Shown: piece by piece, positions 1 through 6,536 of the stretch | Layout of the letters: each line of letters opens with the position of its first letter | Numbering within the stretch: the stretch's first letter is position 1 | The notes under the pieces: generated by a model | The model's database searches: none | What the model was told of the DNA's origin: nothing | The model's input: the letters and a program-made list of their open reading frames with translations, nothing else | Program-made: the position numbers and the translations under genes | NCBI GenBank assembly: GCA_903904635.1 | Contig: CAIVDH010000115.1 | Span: 1-6,592, forward strand | Length of the DNA: 6,592 nucleotides | Source of the DNA: an uncultured Burkholderiales bacterium | Lineage (GTDB): Bacteria > Pseudomonadota > Gammaproteobacteria > Burkholderiales > Burkholderiaceae_D | Direction: 5' to 3'

Positions 1-43
1 GCTAACTTATATCTAGTAGTTAATTATTTATAGAATTTTTTAA

Positions 44-688
44 TTAGGAAAAAATAATTTCACATCCAGTAAATTCGCGTAACTCAGCATTCGTTACGCC
101 CGGCGCTAATTCTACTAGTTGCAAGCCGTGCTCTACTACATCGAGTACGGCAAGGTCAGTGATGATGCGATCAACCACACCCACACCTGTCAAAGGTAAG
201 GTGCATGTTTTTAAGAGTTTATGTGAAGTAGAACCATCTTTAGCGCGCGCCACATGCTCCATAAGAACAACGACGCGCTTTACACCGGCGACTAAATCCA
301 TTGCGCCACCCATGCCCTTAACCATTTTCCCCGGTATCATCCAGTTCGCAAGATCACCAGTTTGCGATACCTGCATCGCTCCTAAAATTGCAATATTAAC
401 TTTGCCACCGCGTATCATTCCAAATGAATCTGCCGAGCTAAAAATTGATGAGCCTGCCAAGGCTGTCACAGTTTGCTTACCGGCGTTAATCAAATCAGCA
501 TCAATACTGTCTTCAGTCGGAAACGGGCCGATACCCAGTAAACCATTTTCAGATTGCAACCAGACTTCAATATCTTGCGGTACATAATTGGCTACCAGCG
601 TGGGCAAGCCTATGCCCAAATTTACATAAAATCCATCTTCTAATTCTTGTGCTGCGCGTGCAGCCATTTCTTCACGTGTCCATGCCAT
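44..688 (-). CDS. scoB: 3-oxoacid CoA-transferase, subunit B
   Basis: This is the beta subunit of a succinyl-CoA:3-ketoacid (acetoacetate) CoA-transferase, a cytoplasmic enzyme that moves CoA from succinyl-CoA to acetoacetate so that acetoacetyl-CoA can be cleaved by thiolase. The 214-residue protein has the usual length for a separate B subunit. It shows the early NLGIGLPT stretch (23-30) and the SENGLLGIG motif (46-54), whose Glu47 corresponds to the family's catalytic glutamate that forms the enzyme-CoA thioester. It also has [19 protein letters not shown] (127-145) and CTLPLTG (162-168), typical of the SCOT group. The ATG at 688 is preceded by GGAGA at 695-699, six bases away. The gene lies 26 bases after scoA on the same strand, so the two are very likely one operon. 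Family is certain; substrate (acetoacetate versus another 3-oxoacid such as 3-oxoadipate) is inferred from overall resemblance. Confidence 0.95.
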   Translation of the reverse strand: MAWTREEMAARAAQELEDGFYVNLGIGLPTLVANYVPQDIEVWLQSENGLLGIGPFPTEDSIDADLINAGKQTVTALAGSSIFSSADSFGMIRGGKVNIAILGAMQVSQTGDLANWMIPGKMVKGMGGAMDLVAGVKRVVVLMEHVARAKDGSTSHKLLKTCTLPLTGVGVVDRIITDLAVLDVVEHGLQLVELAPGVTNAELREFTGCEIIFS

Positions 689-694
689 AGTTTT

Positions 695-699
695 TCTCC
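695..699 (-). promoter_or_regulatory. Ribosome binding site of scoB
   Basis: On the minus strand this reads GGAGA, six bases before the ATG at 688. It lies in the 26-base gap after scoA and supports independent initiation of scoB at that codon. Confidence 0.65.
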
Positions 700-714
700 G
701 CTATTTCTGTGGAA

Positions 715-1413
715 TTAATTTGCACGAACTGTGCGTTGCTCTATACGTTTTTCAGGCTTTGCATTAATCACAATACGATGCACGAAAATACCGGGTGTAT
801 GTATCGAATCCGGATCCAATTCACCCAAGCCGACCAATTCTTCAACTTCAACAATCGTGATCTTGCCTGCCATTGCGACATTCGGATTAAAGTTGCGCGC
901 CGTTTTACGATAAACCAGATTACCCGCAGGATCAGCCTTCCATGCTTTGACTAATGAAACGTCTGCGACTAACGCACGCTCCATCACATATTGCTCGCCA
1001 TCGAATTCTCGTATTTCCTTACCTTTTGCCACCACTGTGCCCACACCGGTTTTGGTAAAAAATGCAGGAATACCCGAGCCGCCTGCGCGCAGTTTTTCAG
1101 CCAGCGTGCCCTGCGGTGTAAATTCCAGTTCAAGCTCGCCAGCCAGATACTGACGTTCAAATTCTTTGTTCTCACCCACATATGAAGCGATCATTTTTTT
1201 AATCTGGCGCGTCGTGAGTAACTGACCCAATCCAAAACCGTCAACGCCTGCATTATTCGAGATGGCGGTAAGATTTTGTACACCCGAATCACGCAGCGCT
1301 GCGATCAGTGCTTCAGGTATGCCGCACAAACCAAAACCACCAACGGCAATAGTCTGGCCATCTTTTACAGCCCCAGCCAGCGCAGTAGCTGCGTCCGGAT
1401 ATACTTTTTTCAT
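715..1413 (-). CDS. scoA: 3-oxoacid CoA-transferase, subunit A
   Basis: This is the alpha subunit of the same CoA-transferase. It contributes the CoA-binding half of the enzyme and pairs with the scoB product. The protein is 232 residues, the normal size. It carries the glycine-rich GGFGLCGIPE motif (25-34), GGSGIPAFFTKTGVGT (111-126), and a C-terminal EKRIEQRTVR (221-230) that I associate with succinyl-CoA:3-ketoacid transferases. The reading frame stays open 24 codons further upstream, to 1485, but that extension (starting MSTCCSAYA) has no family counterpart. The ATG at 1413 has a good ribosome binding site and begins MKKVYPDAATAL as expected, so it was chosen. The gene is first in the operon and diverges from a PAS-LuxR regulator, which is a natural candidate for its control. 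Confidence 0.95.
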   Translation of the reverse strand: MKKVYPDAATALAGAVKDGQTIAVGGFGLCGIPEALIAALRDSGVQNLTAISNNAGVDGFGLGQLLTTRQIKKMIASYVGENKEFERQYLAGELELEFTPQGTLAEKLRAGGSGIPAFFTKTGVGTVVAKGKEIREFDGEQYVMERALVADVSLVKAWKADPAGNLVYRKTARNFNPNVAMAGKITIVEVEELVGLGELDPDSIHTPGIFVHRIVINAKPEKRIEQRTVRAN

Positions 1414-1418
1414 GGAAG

Positions 1419-1423
1419 TCCTC
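1419..1423 (-). promoter_or_regulatory. Ribosome binding site that decides the scoA start
   Basis: On the minus strand this reads GAGGA, five bases before the ATG at 1413. It is the reason for preferring this start over the upstream in-frame codon at 1485. Confidence 0.7.
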
Positions 1424-1451
1424 AGGTAAACTAAATAATATTTTTTGCCGT

Positions 1452-1468
1452 GGCCGATAGCATAGGCC
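1452..1468. repeat. Imperfect palindrome, candidate operator
   Basis: The sequence GGCCGATAGCATAGGCC is symmetric about base 1460, with six of eight base pairs matching (GGCC outer arms and inner AT/AT). It overlaps the candidate scoA -10 element. Dyad sites of this general size are typical of dimeric LuxR-type regulators, but GGCC is itself palindromic, so chance symmetry is possible. Confidence 0.3.
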
Positions 1469-1525
1469 GAGCAGCAGGTCGACACAATACCGTAAAAATA
1501 CTTAACCCGGCAGCTTGCAACCCTA

Positions 1526-2092
1526 ATGAATTCTTCTCAATCTATTGATTTTGCTATGATTTTCGATCGTGCACCGGTAGGCCTGTGCGTCTCGCATCAA
1601 CGCGTGATTACTGCCTGCAACGAGGCGCTGGCTGGCATATTTGGCACCTCTGCTGGTGCTCTTGCCGGTCTATCCTTCTCGGTTCTTTATCCAACCATGG
1701 ATGAATTTGAGCGTACCGGCGAGCGTATCGCCCCCATTTTGAATCAGCACGGTCATTATTCGGATGAACGCATTATGAAGCGCGCCAATGGCGAGTTATT
1801 TTGGTGTCACGTCACCGGCCGCGCATTGCAGCGTGATGAACCGCATGCTGCCGGCATCTGGAGTTTTGAAGATTTAAGCAGCAAGCGCCCCGTTACCGCT
1901 GAGCTGACGATACGGGAAAGAGAAGTCGCCGCATTACTTGTTTCAGGAAAAACCAGCAAACTCATCGCACGACAATTAGGCTTGAGCCCGCGCACTGTGG
2001 AAATGTATCGCGCCAAACTAATGAAAAAATTTAATGCGACCACTTCTGGTGAGCTCGTGCATCGGCTGCTAGTCGGAACACAAGCCGGATGA
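1526..2092 (+). CDS. PAS domain and LuxR-type HTH transcriptional regulator
   Basis: This is a 188-residue cytoplasmic regulator. The N-terminal part (about 7-117) looks like a single PAS sensor domain, with the characteristic opening DRAPVGLCV...ITACNEALAGIFG and the later RANGELFWCHVTGRAL strand region. Residues 127-184 form a LuxR/GerE-type DNA-binding domain: LTIREREVAALLVSGKTSKLIARQLGLS, then the recognition-helix region SPRTVEMYRAKLMKKF. There is no receiver domain and no visible membrane segment, so it is not a classical response regulator; it more likely senses a small molecule or redox state directly through PAS. It is transcribed away from scoA, suggesting control of scoAB and possibly of itself. 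The ATG at 1526 has no convincing Shine-Dalgarno sequence. Met11 (1556) is an alternative, but that too lacks one and would trim the PAS lead-in. The ligand cannot be deduced. Confidence 0.88.
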   Translation: MNSSQSIDFAMIFDRAPVGLCVSHQRVITACNEALAGIFGTSAGALAGLSFSVLYPTMDEFERTGERIAPILNQHGHYSDERIMKRANGELFWCHVTGRALQRDEPHAAGIWSFEDLSSKRPVTAELTIREREVAALLVSGKTSKLIARQLGLSPRTVEMYRAKLMKKFNATTSGELVHRLLVGTQAG

Positions 2093-2111
2093 AAAAATAA
2101 TTGCCGTCAAA

Positions 2112-2131
2112 ATTGCAAGATCAATCGCAAT
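2112..2131 (-). terminator. Weak candidate terminator in the convergent gap
   Basis: ATTGC (2112-2116) and GCAAT (2127-2131) can form a five-base-pair stem with a ten-base loop. Read leftward, the stem is followed by TTTT, so it could end the dehydrogenase-thioesterase transcript. The stem is short and not GC-rich, and in the rightward direction there is no T run, so support is slim. The 54-base gap between the two convergent genes contains nothing else notable. Confidence 0.22.
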
Positions 2132-2146
2132 AATCTCTCAAAATAA

Positions 2147-2566
2147 TTACAGCACCGGTTGCAATAGGCGCGCTCTGATATCTTCTGGCAGCGCTATCGA
2201 TTTTTCTAAACGCTGATCTACCCACACGACCTTGGCACCACCTTCAGCGGCCAGCGTATTGAAATCATCCATTCGCCTGATCTGCTGCAATGTCTGGAAA
2301 CTGGAACGACCCAATTCACCAACGAGTGTCGCTACTTCGATCTCGCCCGGATAGCGCAATTGCTTTAAAAAGGTGCAATGTGCGTTAATAATCACCGGAC
2401 CTATACCAGCCGGGTCAGGCGGAAAACCGAGAGCTACAAACCAGTCTATACGCGCCTGCTCCAGATAGCGAAAATACACCGTATTGTTCACATGACCCAT
2501 CACATCCATATCGCCCCATCGTATCGCGGTGCGGGTACGATGTACTAGTGTGTAGCCCTCTTTCAT
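2147..2566 (-). CDS. Hotdog-fold acyl-CoA thioesterase (4HBT/YbgC-like)
   Basis: This 139-residue protein belongs to the 4-hydroxybenzoyl-CoA thioesterase-like hotdog family, whose members hydrolyse acyl-CoA thioesters in the cytoplasm. The diagnostic block is RWGDMDVMGHVNNTVYFRYLEQAR (16-39, key residues Asp19, Asp21, His25, Asn27, Asn28 and Tyr31); it matches the family's D-x-x-GHVNN-x-x-Y active-site pattern at the start of the long central helix. Length is typical. The ATG at 2566 shares one base with the stop codon of the upstream dehydrogenase gene (TGATG), so translation is probably coupled; I see no strong separate ribosome binding site. The operon partner suggests a role in processing an acyl-CoA or beta-oxidation intermediate, but the chain length or ring specificity cannot be read from sequence alone. 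Confidence 0.88.
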   Translation of the reverse strand: MKEGYTLVHRTRTAIRWGDMDVMGHVNNTVYFRYLEQARIDWFVALGFPPDPAGIGPVIINAHCTFLKQLRYPGEIEVATLVGELGRSSFQTLQQIRRMDDFNTLAAEGGAKVVWVDQRLEKSIALPEDIRARLLQPVL

Positions 2567-3342
2567 CAGAATGCCGCCATACCGTCATCAGCGGTCATAA
2601 TCGCACCGTTAATGAAACGCGATTCGTCCGCTGCCAGCAATAGCAACAAGCCATCAAGATCTTGCGGCTTACCCACACGTTTACGCGGCAACATATCTAC
2701 CAGCTTCTTACCGCCTTCACTATGAAAATAATCTGAATTGATTTCAGTTTCGATATAGCCCGGACAAATCGCATTCACATTAATGCCATAGCGCCCCCAC
2801 TCCAGTGCCATCGCCTTCGTCATCTGCACCGCACCCGCTTTACTCATGCAATACACACCAATCTGCGAGAGCACACGCAAGCCTGCTACTGAAGCAATAT
2901 TGATAATGCGATGCTGACGATTTGGATCTGCTTTATTGCGTACTATCATGCGTTTGGCCGCTTCTTGCGCCACAAAAAACGCACCACGCAAATTCGTGTC
3001 CATCACATATTCATAATCATCAGGGGTGACATCAATAAGCCGCTGTGTAGCCGAAACACCGGAGTTATTGACCAGTATGTCTATCGGTCCGGCTTCGGTT
3101 TCTGCATGGGCCAAAGCAGATTTTATGCTGCCATAGTCCGTCTCATCTAGCTCGACCACGTGAGCTGCACCGCCATTGGCCTCGATTTCTGCGCGCAGCT
3201 CTTTTAAACGCTCCACACGCCGTGCGGCCAACACCACTTGCGCACCGGCTTCAGCTAGGGTTTTGGCAAACTGACTACCCAAACCACTCGATGCGCCTGT
3301 CACAAATGCGACTTTTCCGCTGAAATTAACTTCAATACCCAC
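2566..3342 (-). CDS. Short-chain dehydrogenase/reductase (SDR), FabG-like
   Basis: This is a classical SDR of 258 residues, a cytoplasmic NAD(P)-dependent oxidoreductase. It shows the Rossmann dinucleotide motif TGASSGLG (15-22), NNSG (92-95) in place of the common NNAG, Asn117 in DTNLRG, catalytic Ser151, and the YCMSK form of the YxxxK motif (Tyr164, Lys168), followed by the PG turn (194-195). AARR at 39-42 after the second strand favours NADP(H), because basic residues there usually bind the 2'-phosphate. The start is GTG at 3342, supported by a strong GGGGAGA site; an ATG slightly upstream is out of frame. The thioesterase gene follows with a one-base overlap. Together with the ETF-QO gene across the divergent region, this suggests a 3-hydroxyacyl or 3-ketoacyl substrate, but SDR substrates are hard to predict and this is inference. 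Confidence 0.9.
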   Translation of the reverse strand: MGIEVNFSGKVAFVTGASSGLGSQFAKTLAEAGAQVVLAARRVERLKELRAEIEANGGAAHVVELDETDYGSIKSALAHAETEAGPIDILVNNSGVSATQRLIDVTPDDYEYVMDTNLRGAFFVAQEAAKRMIVRNKADPNRQHRIINIASVAGLRVLSQIGVYCMSKAGAVQMTKAMALEWGRYGINVNAICPGYIETEINSDYFHSEGGKKLVDMLPRKRVGKPQDLDGLLLLLAADESRFINGAIMTADDGMAAF

Positions 3343-3480
3343 GATCTCTCCCCATGATGTTTTTGATCTATCCTGCGCAAGCCCTTATCATTACATAAAT
3401 TAACCAGACCAGACCTGCTGCAATCCGCATCGAGTCCTAAATTGTCAGACAATGCTGTATCTAACTTTTATACAAACATC
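3343..3480. promoter_or_regulatory. Divergent control region between SDR and ETF-QO genes
   Basis: About 138 bases separate the two start codons and should hold promoters for both directions. Rightward, TTGTCA (3442-3447, five of six to the -35 consensus) and TTTTAT (3466-3471, four of six to the -10) lie 18 bases apart and would start a transcript only a few bases before the ATG at 3481. A short tandem repeat, CCAGACCAGACC (3404-3415), lies in the middle and may be chance. I find no convincing leftward promoter for the SDR gene. Confidence 0.4.
3347..3353 (-). promoter_or_regulatory. Ribosome binding site that decides the SDR GTG start
   Basis: On the minus strand this reads GGGGAGA, four bases before the GTG at 3342. 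It is the strongest Shine-Dalgarno match in the window and supports the non-ATG start. Confidence 0.72.
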
Positions 3481-5163
3481 ATGAGCCCTAGTCAGAATCC
3501 TGCTTTCCTCGAACAATTTGGTCCCCGCGAAGCCATGGAATACGATGTCGTCATCGTCGGCGGCGGGCCCGCAGGCTTGTCTGCTGCCATCCGTCTCAAG
3601 CAGCTAGCGCTGCAAAATGACCATGAAATCAGTGTTTGTGTGCTGGAAAAAGGCGGCGAGCTCGGTGCGCACATATTGTCCGGCGCAGTCATGGACCCAC
3701 GCGCCATCACTGAGCTCATACCTGACTGGAAAAAACTCGGTGCGCCATTAGATACCCCAGTAAGCGAAGACCGCTTCCTGTTTCTCACTGAAACCAAAGC
3801 CATCAAAACCCCAAACTGGATGCTGCCAGGCTGCTTTCAAAATCACGGCAACTATGTCATCTCGCTGGGTAATGTGGTGCGCTGGCTGGGTCAGCAGGCT
3901 GAAAGTCTGGGCGTAGATATATTCCCCGGCTTTGCTGCCGCCGAAATTTTATATGACGAACAATGTGCCGTTGTTGGCGTAGCCACCGGCAACATGGGCG
4001 TAGACCGCGAAGGTAACCCTACCGATGCCTTTGCTATCGGCATGGAGCTGCGCGCCAAATACACGCTGTTTGCCGAAGGTGCACGCGGCAATCTGGGCAA
4101 ACAACTCATCGCCGGCTACAAGCTTGATGCCGGCAAAGATCCCCAAACCTACGGCATAGGCATTAAAGAGCTATGGGAAATCGATCCTGCCAAACACCAG
4201 CCGGGTTTAGTCATCCATACCGCAGGCTGGCCGCTGGACAACAGCACCTATGGCGGATCTTTCCTCTACCATCTCGATAACAATCAGGTTGCTGTCGGCT
4301 ATGTTGTCGGTCTCGCCTACGAGAACCCTTATCTGTCGCCGTTTGAAGAATTCCAGCGCTATAAAACCCACCCGGCCATACGTGGCACCTTCGATGGCGG
4401 CAAACGCCTCTCATACGGTGCCCGTGCCATCACTGCCGGCGGCTTGCAGTCACTACCCAAACTCACCTTCCCCGGTGGTGCGCTCATCGGTTGCGATGCA
4501 GGCTTTCTCAATGCCAGCCGCATCAAAGGCAGCCATGCTGCAATAAAGACCGGCATGCTAGCTGCCGATGCTGCCTTCGGCGCCATCAGCGCGGGCCGCG
4601 CGCAAGATGAGTTGTCAGCTTACAGCGCTGCCTTCGAACAATCCTGGCTGCATGAAGAGCTGCATGTGGCGCGTAATTTCAAGCCATGGATGAGTAAAGG
4701 CCTGGGCTTGGGCACGCTAATGGTGGGTATCGATCAAGTTGTATTTCGCGGTAAAGCACCGTGGACACTGCATCACAACCATGCTGACCATACGTGCTTA
4801 AAACCTGCCGCTGAATGTACGCCCATCCTCTACCCAAAACCAGATGGCAAAATCACTTTCGACCGGCTATCTTCGGTATTCATCTCCAACACCAATCACA
4901 CCGAACATCAGCCTGCACATCTCACACTAAAAAATCCGGATGTGCCCGTTTCCATCAATTTGGCCAAATACGCTGGGCCTGAATCGCGCTATTGCCCTGC
5001 TGGCGTGTACGAATACGTTGCCGCAGATGGTGTTGGAGAACGCTTGCAAATCAATGCGCAAAACTGCGTGCATTGCAAAACCTGCGACATCAAAGACCCT
5101 ACGCAAAATATTGTCTGGGTCACACCGGAAGGCGGCGGCGGGCCGAACTATCCGAATATGTAA
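3481..5163 (+). CDS. Electron transfer flavoprotein-ubiquinone oxidoreductase (ETF-QO)
   Basis: ETF-QO is a monotopic inner-membrane flavoprotein that takes electrons from reduced ETF, fed by acyl-CoA and other dehydrogenases, and reduces ubiquinone. From ATG 3481 the protein has 560 residues, normal for bacteria. It shows the N-terminal FAD motif VIVGGGPAGLSAAIRL (24-39), LGAHILSGAVMDP (61-73), the internal FAEGARGNLGKQL block (197-209), and a second flavin-contact region GCDAGFLNASRIKGSHAAIKTG (337-358, conserved GCDAGFLN and KGSHAAIKTG). The C-terminal ferredoxin-like part has four cysteines placed to bind a 4Fe-4S cluster: Cys505, then CVHCKTC (Cys529, Cys532, Cys535). All expected key parts are present, so it should be active. 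The frame is open to a TTG at 3442 and has another ATG at 3535; 3481 is preferred because homologues carry a short lead-in before GPREAMEYD. No clear Shine-Dalgarno precedes any of them. A chromate transporter gene overlaps its stop codon. Confidence 0.96.
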   Translation: MSPSQNPAFLEQFGPREAMEYDVVIVGGGPAGLSAAIRLKQLALQNDHEISVCVLEKGGELGAHILSGAVMDPRAITELIPDWKKLGAPLDTPVSEDRFLFLTETKAIKTPNWMLPGCFQNHGNYVISLGNVVRWLGQQAESLGVDIFPGFAAAEILYDEQCAVVGVATGNMGVDREGNPTDAFAIGMELRAKYTLFAEGARGNLGKQLIAGYKLDAGKDPQTYGIGIKELWEIDPAKHQPGLVIHTAGWPLDNSTYGGSFLYHLDNNQVAVGYVVGLAYENPYLSPFEEFQRYKTHPAIRGTFDGGKRLSYGARAITAGGLQSLPKLTFPGGALIGCDAGFLNASRIKGSHAAIKTGMLAADAAFGAISAGRAQDELSAYSAAFEQSWLHEELHVARNFKPWMSKGLGLGTLMVGIDQVVFRGKAPWTLHHNHADHTCLKPAAECTPILYPKPDGKITFDRLSSVFISNTNHTEHQPAHLTLKNPDVPVSINLAKYAGPESRYCPAGVYEYVAADGVGERLQINAQNCVHCKTCDIKDPTQNIVWVTPEGGGGPNYPNM

Positions 5164-6536
5164 TGACACTACGCATCATGCAGCAAACTGAAAAATTTGA
5201 AGCATTAAGCGCGCCCCGGGCTATTTCCCTGGCAGAAGCATTTTGGTACTGGCTTAAACTCGGGTTCATCAGTTTTGGTGGTCCAACTGGCCAAATCGCA
5301 CTGATGCATACCGATCTGGTTGAACACCGCCGCTGGATTTCAGAACAGCGCTTTCTGCACGCACTCAACTACTGCATGCTGTTGCCCGGCCCCGAAGCCA
5401 TGCAGCTAGCCGCCTATATCGGCTGGCTCATGCATCGCAAACGCGGCGGCATCATGGCCGGCTTACTGTTCGTGCTGCCTTCGCTGTTGATACTGATTGC
5501 TTTGTCATGGATTTATCTGTCATTTGGTGACGTGCCCGTTGTGGCTGGTGTGTTGTTTGGTATCAAACCCGCCATCGTCGCCATCGTGCTTGCAGCCGCT
5601 GGACGCATAGGCGTCCGTAGCCTGCGTAATGGCTGGTTAATGGGCATCGCCGTACTCGCCTTCATCGCCATCGCATTGCTGCAGTTACCGTTTCCGCTGA
5701 TCGTACTTGCCGCTGCCATCGCCGGGCTCATCGGTGGTCGACTGCTACCAGAAAAATTTCAGCCCGGCGGCGGCCACGCAGGCCGCAATAAAACATATGG
5801 CCCAGCCTTAATCGACGATCACACACCAGCCCCCGAGCACGCAAAATTTTGTTGGAAAAAGCTGCTCATGATTTCCGCAGCGGGCATAGGAATAGCGCTC
5901 ATCAGTCTGCTGGCATTAGAATTTCTGACAGGCAGTTACCATCCACTGACGCAAATGGCCTGGTTTTTTACCAAGGCCGCACTGCTCACCTTTGGTGGTG
6001 CCTATGCAGTACTACCCTATGTTTATCAAGGTGCTGTAACTACCTATCAATGGCTCACGCCCGAACAAATGATAGACGGTCTCGCATTAGGCGAAACTAC
6101 ACCTGGCCCATTGATCATGATCGTGGCTTTTGTTGGTTTTGTAGGTGGCTGGACTAAAGAAATATTTGGCGCAAACAGTTTATTTTTGGCCGGTATAGCA
6201 GGTGCTTGCGTGGCCACATTTTTTACTTTTCTGCCATCGTTCATTTTTATTTTGGCAGGCGCACCCATCGTTGAATCTACTCGCCACGATATACGCTTAA
6301 CAGCCCCGCTGACTGCGATTTCAGCGGCAGTCGTCGGCGTTATCGTCAGCCTTGCCGTATTTTTTGCCGAGCATGTATTTCATTTCTCGCAACCCTTTGC
6401 ACAATGGGATCTGATCTCGTTTGCCATCGGCATAGGCGCAGCATTTGCCATCTGGCGCTATAAGCTGGGCACCATCAAACTGCTCGCCGCCTGTGCCGCA
6501 GCGGGGCTCGTGGTATCTTATCTCCCGCTGGTATAA
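5163..6536 (+). CDS. chrA: Chromate transporter, two-domain CHR family
   Basis: This is an inner-membrane protein of the CHR family; characterised members export chromate driven by the proton-motive force. The 457 residues contain two homologous halves, as in the long-chain form. The first has LGFISFGGPTGQIAL (33-47) and LLPGPEAMQLAAYIGW (73-88). The second has LLTFGGAYAVLPYV (274-287) and LGETTPGPLIMIVAFVGFVGG (309-329, core GETTPGP). Many hydrophobic spans occur in each half, separated by a polar linker at about 196-232. The ATG at 5163 overlaps the ETF-QO stop as TAATG, which suggests translational coupling; Met6 (ATG at 5178) is an alternative, and neither has a clear Shine-Dalgarno. The frame also runs open back to 4992 inside ETF-QO, but that part is arginine-rich shadow sequence. 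No chrB-type regulator is visible, so involvement in chromate resistance is inferred from family only. Confidence 0.93.
   Translation: MTLRIMQQTEKFEALSAPRAISLAEAFWYWLKLGFISFGGPTGQIALMHTDLVEHRRWISEQRFLHALNYCMLLPGPEAMQLAAYIGWLMHRKRGGIMAGLLFVLPSLLILIALSWIYLSFGDVPVVAGVLFGIKPAIVAIVLAAAGRIGVRSLRNGWLMGIAVLAFIAIALLQLPFPLIVLAAAIAGLIGGRLLPEKFQPGGGHAGRNKTYGPALIDDHTPAPEHAKFCWKKLLMISAAGIGIALISLLALEFLTGSYHPLTQMAWFFTKAALLTFGGAYAVLPYVYQGAVTTYQWLTPEQMIDGLALGETTPGPLIMIVAFVGFVGGWTKEIFGANSLFLAGIAGACVATFFTFLPSFIFILAGAPIVESTRHDIRLTAPLTAISAAVVGVIVSLAVFFAEHVFHFSQPFAQWDLISFAIGIGAAFAIWRYKLGTIKLLAACAAAGLVVSYLPLV

Larger units (their letters stand above)
1414..1525. promoter_or_regulatory. Divergent control region between scoA and the PAS-LuxR gene
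   Basis: These 112 bases should hold promoters for both scoAB (leftward) and the regulator (rightward). For scoA, a possible sigma-70 pair on the minus strand is TTGTGT (1482-1487) and TATGCT (1459-1464) with a 17-base spacer; three and four of six bases match consensus. This would give a leader of about 40 bases. A 17-base imperfect palindrome at 1452-1468 covers that -10 element. For the regulator, TCGACA (1479-1484) resembles a -35 box, but no good -10 follows at the right distance. The promoter calls are weak; the region's role is inferred mainly from gene orientation. Confidence 0.4.

Noticed and set aside
20..46. TAATTA repeats (21-26 and 41-46) as a scoB terminator hairpin
   Set aside because: The arms are six A/T pairs only, with a 14-base loop and overlap with the stop codon; such a stem would be too weak to act as an intrinsic terminator.
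13..119. Inverted copies CTAGTAG (13-19) and CTACTAG (113-119)
   Set aside because: They are seven bases each, about 90 bases apart, and one lies within coding sequence; chance is the simplest explanation and no mobile element is present.
159..587. 142-codon open frame on the plus strand inside scoB
   Set aside because: It is antisense to a clearly conserved gene, its product resembles no family I know, and no ribosome binding site or neighbour supports it.
1414..1485. In-frame 24-codon extension of scoA upstream of 1413
   Set aside because: The extension has no family counterpart, lies in the divergent control region, and the ATG at 1413 has a good GAGGA site at the right spacing.
3404..3415. 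Short tandem repeat CCAGACCAGACC as a regulator site
   Set aside because: It has fewer than three units of five bases and is not placed relative to a convincing promoter, so I mention it but do not call it an operator.
4992..5162. Upstream extension of the chrA frame into ETF-QO
   Set aside because: The extra 57 residues are arginine- and cysteine-rich with no CHR-family character and overlap the conserved iron-sulfur region of ETF-QO; family homology begins just after 5163.
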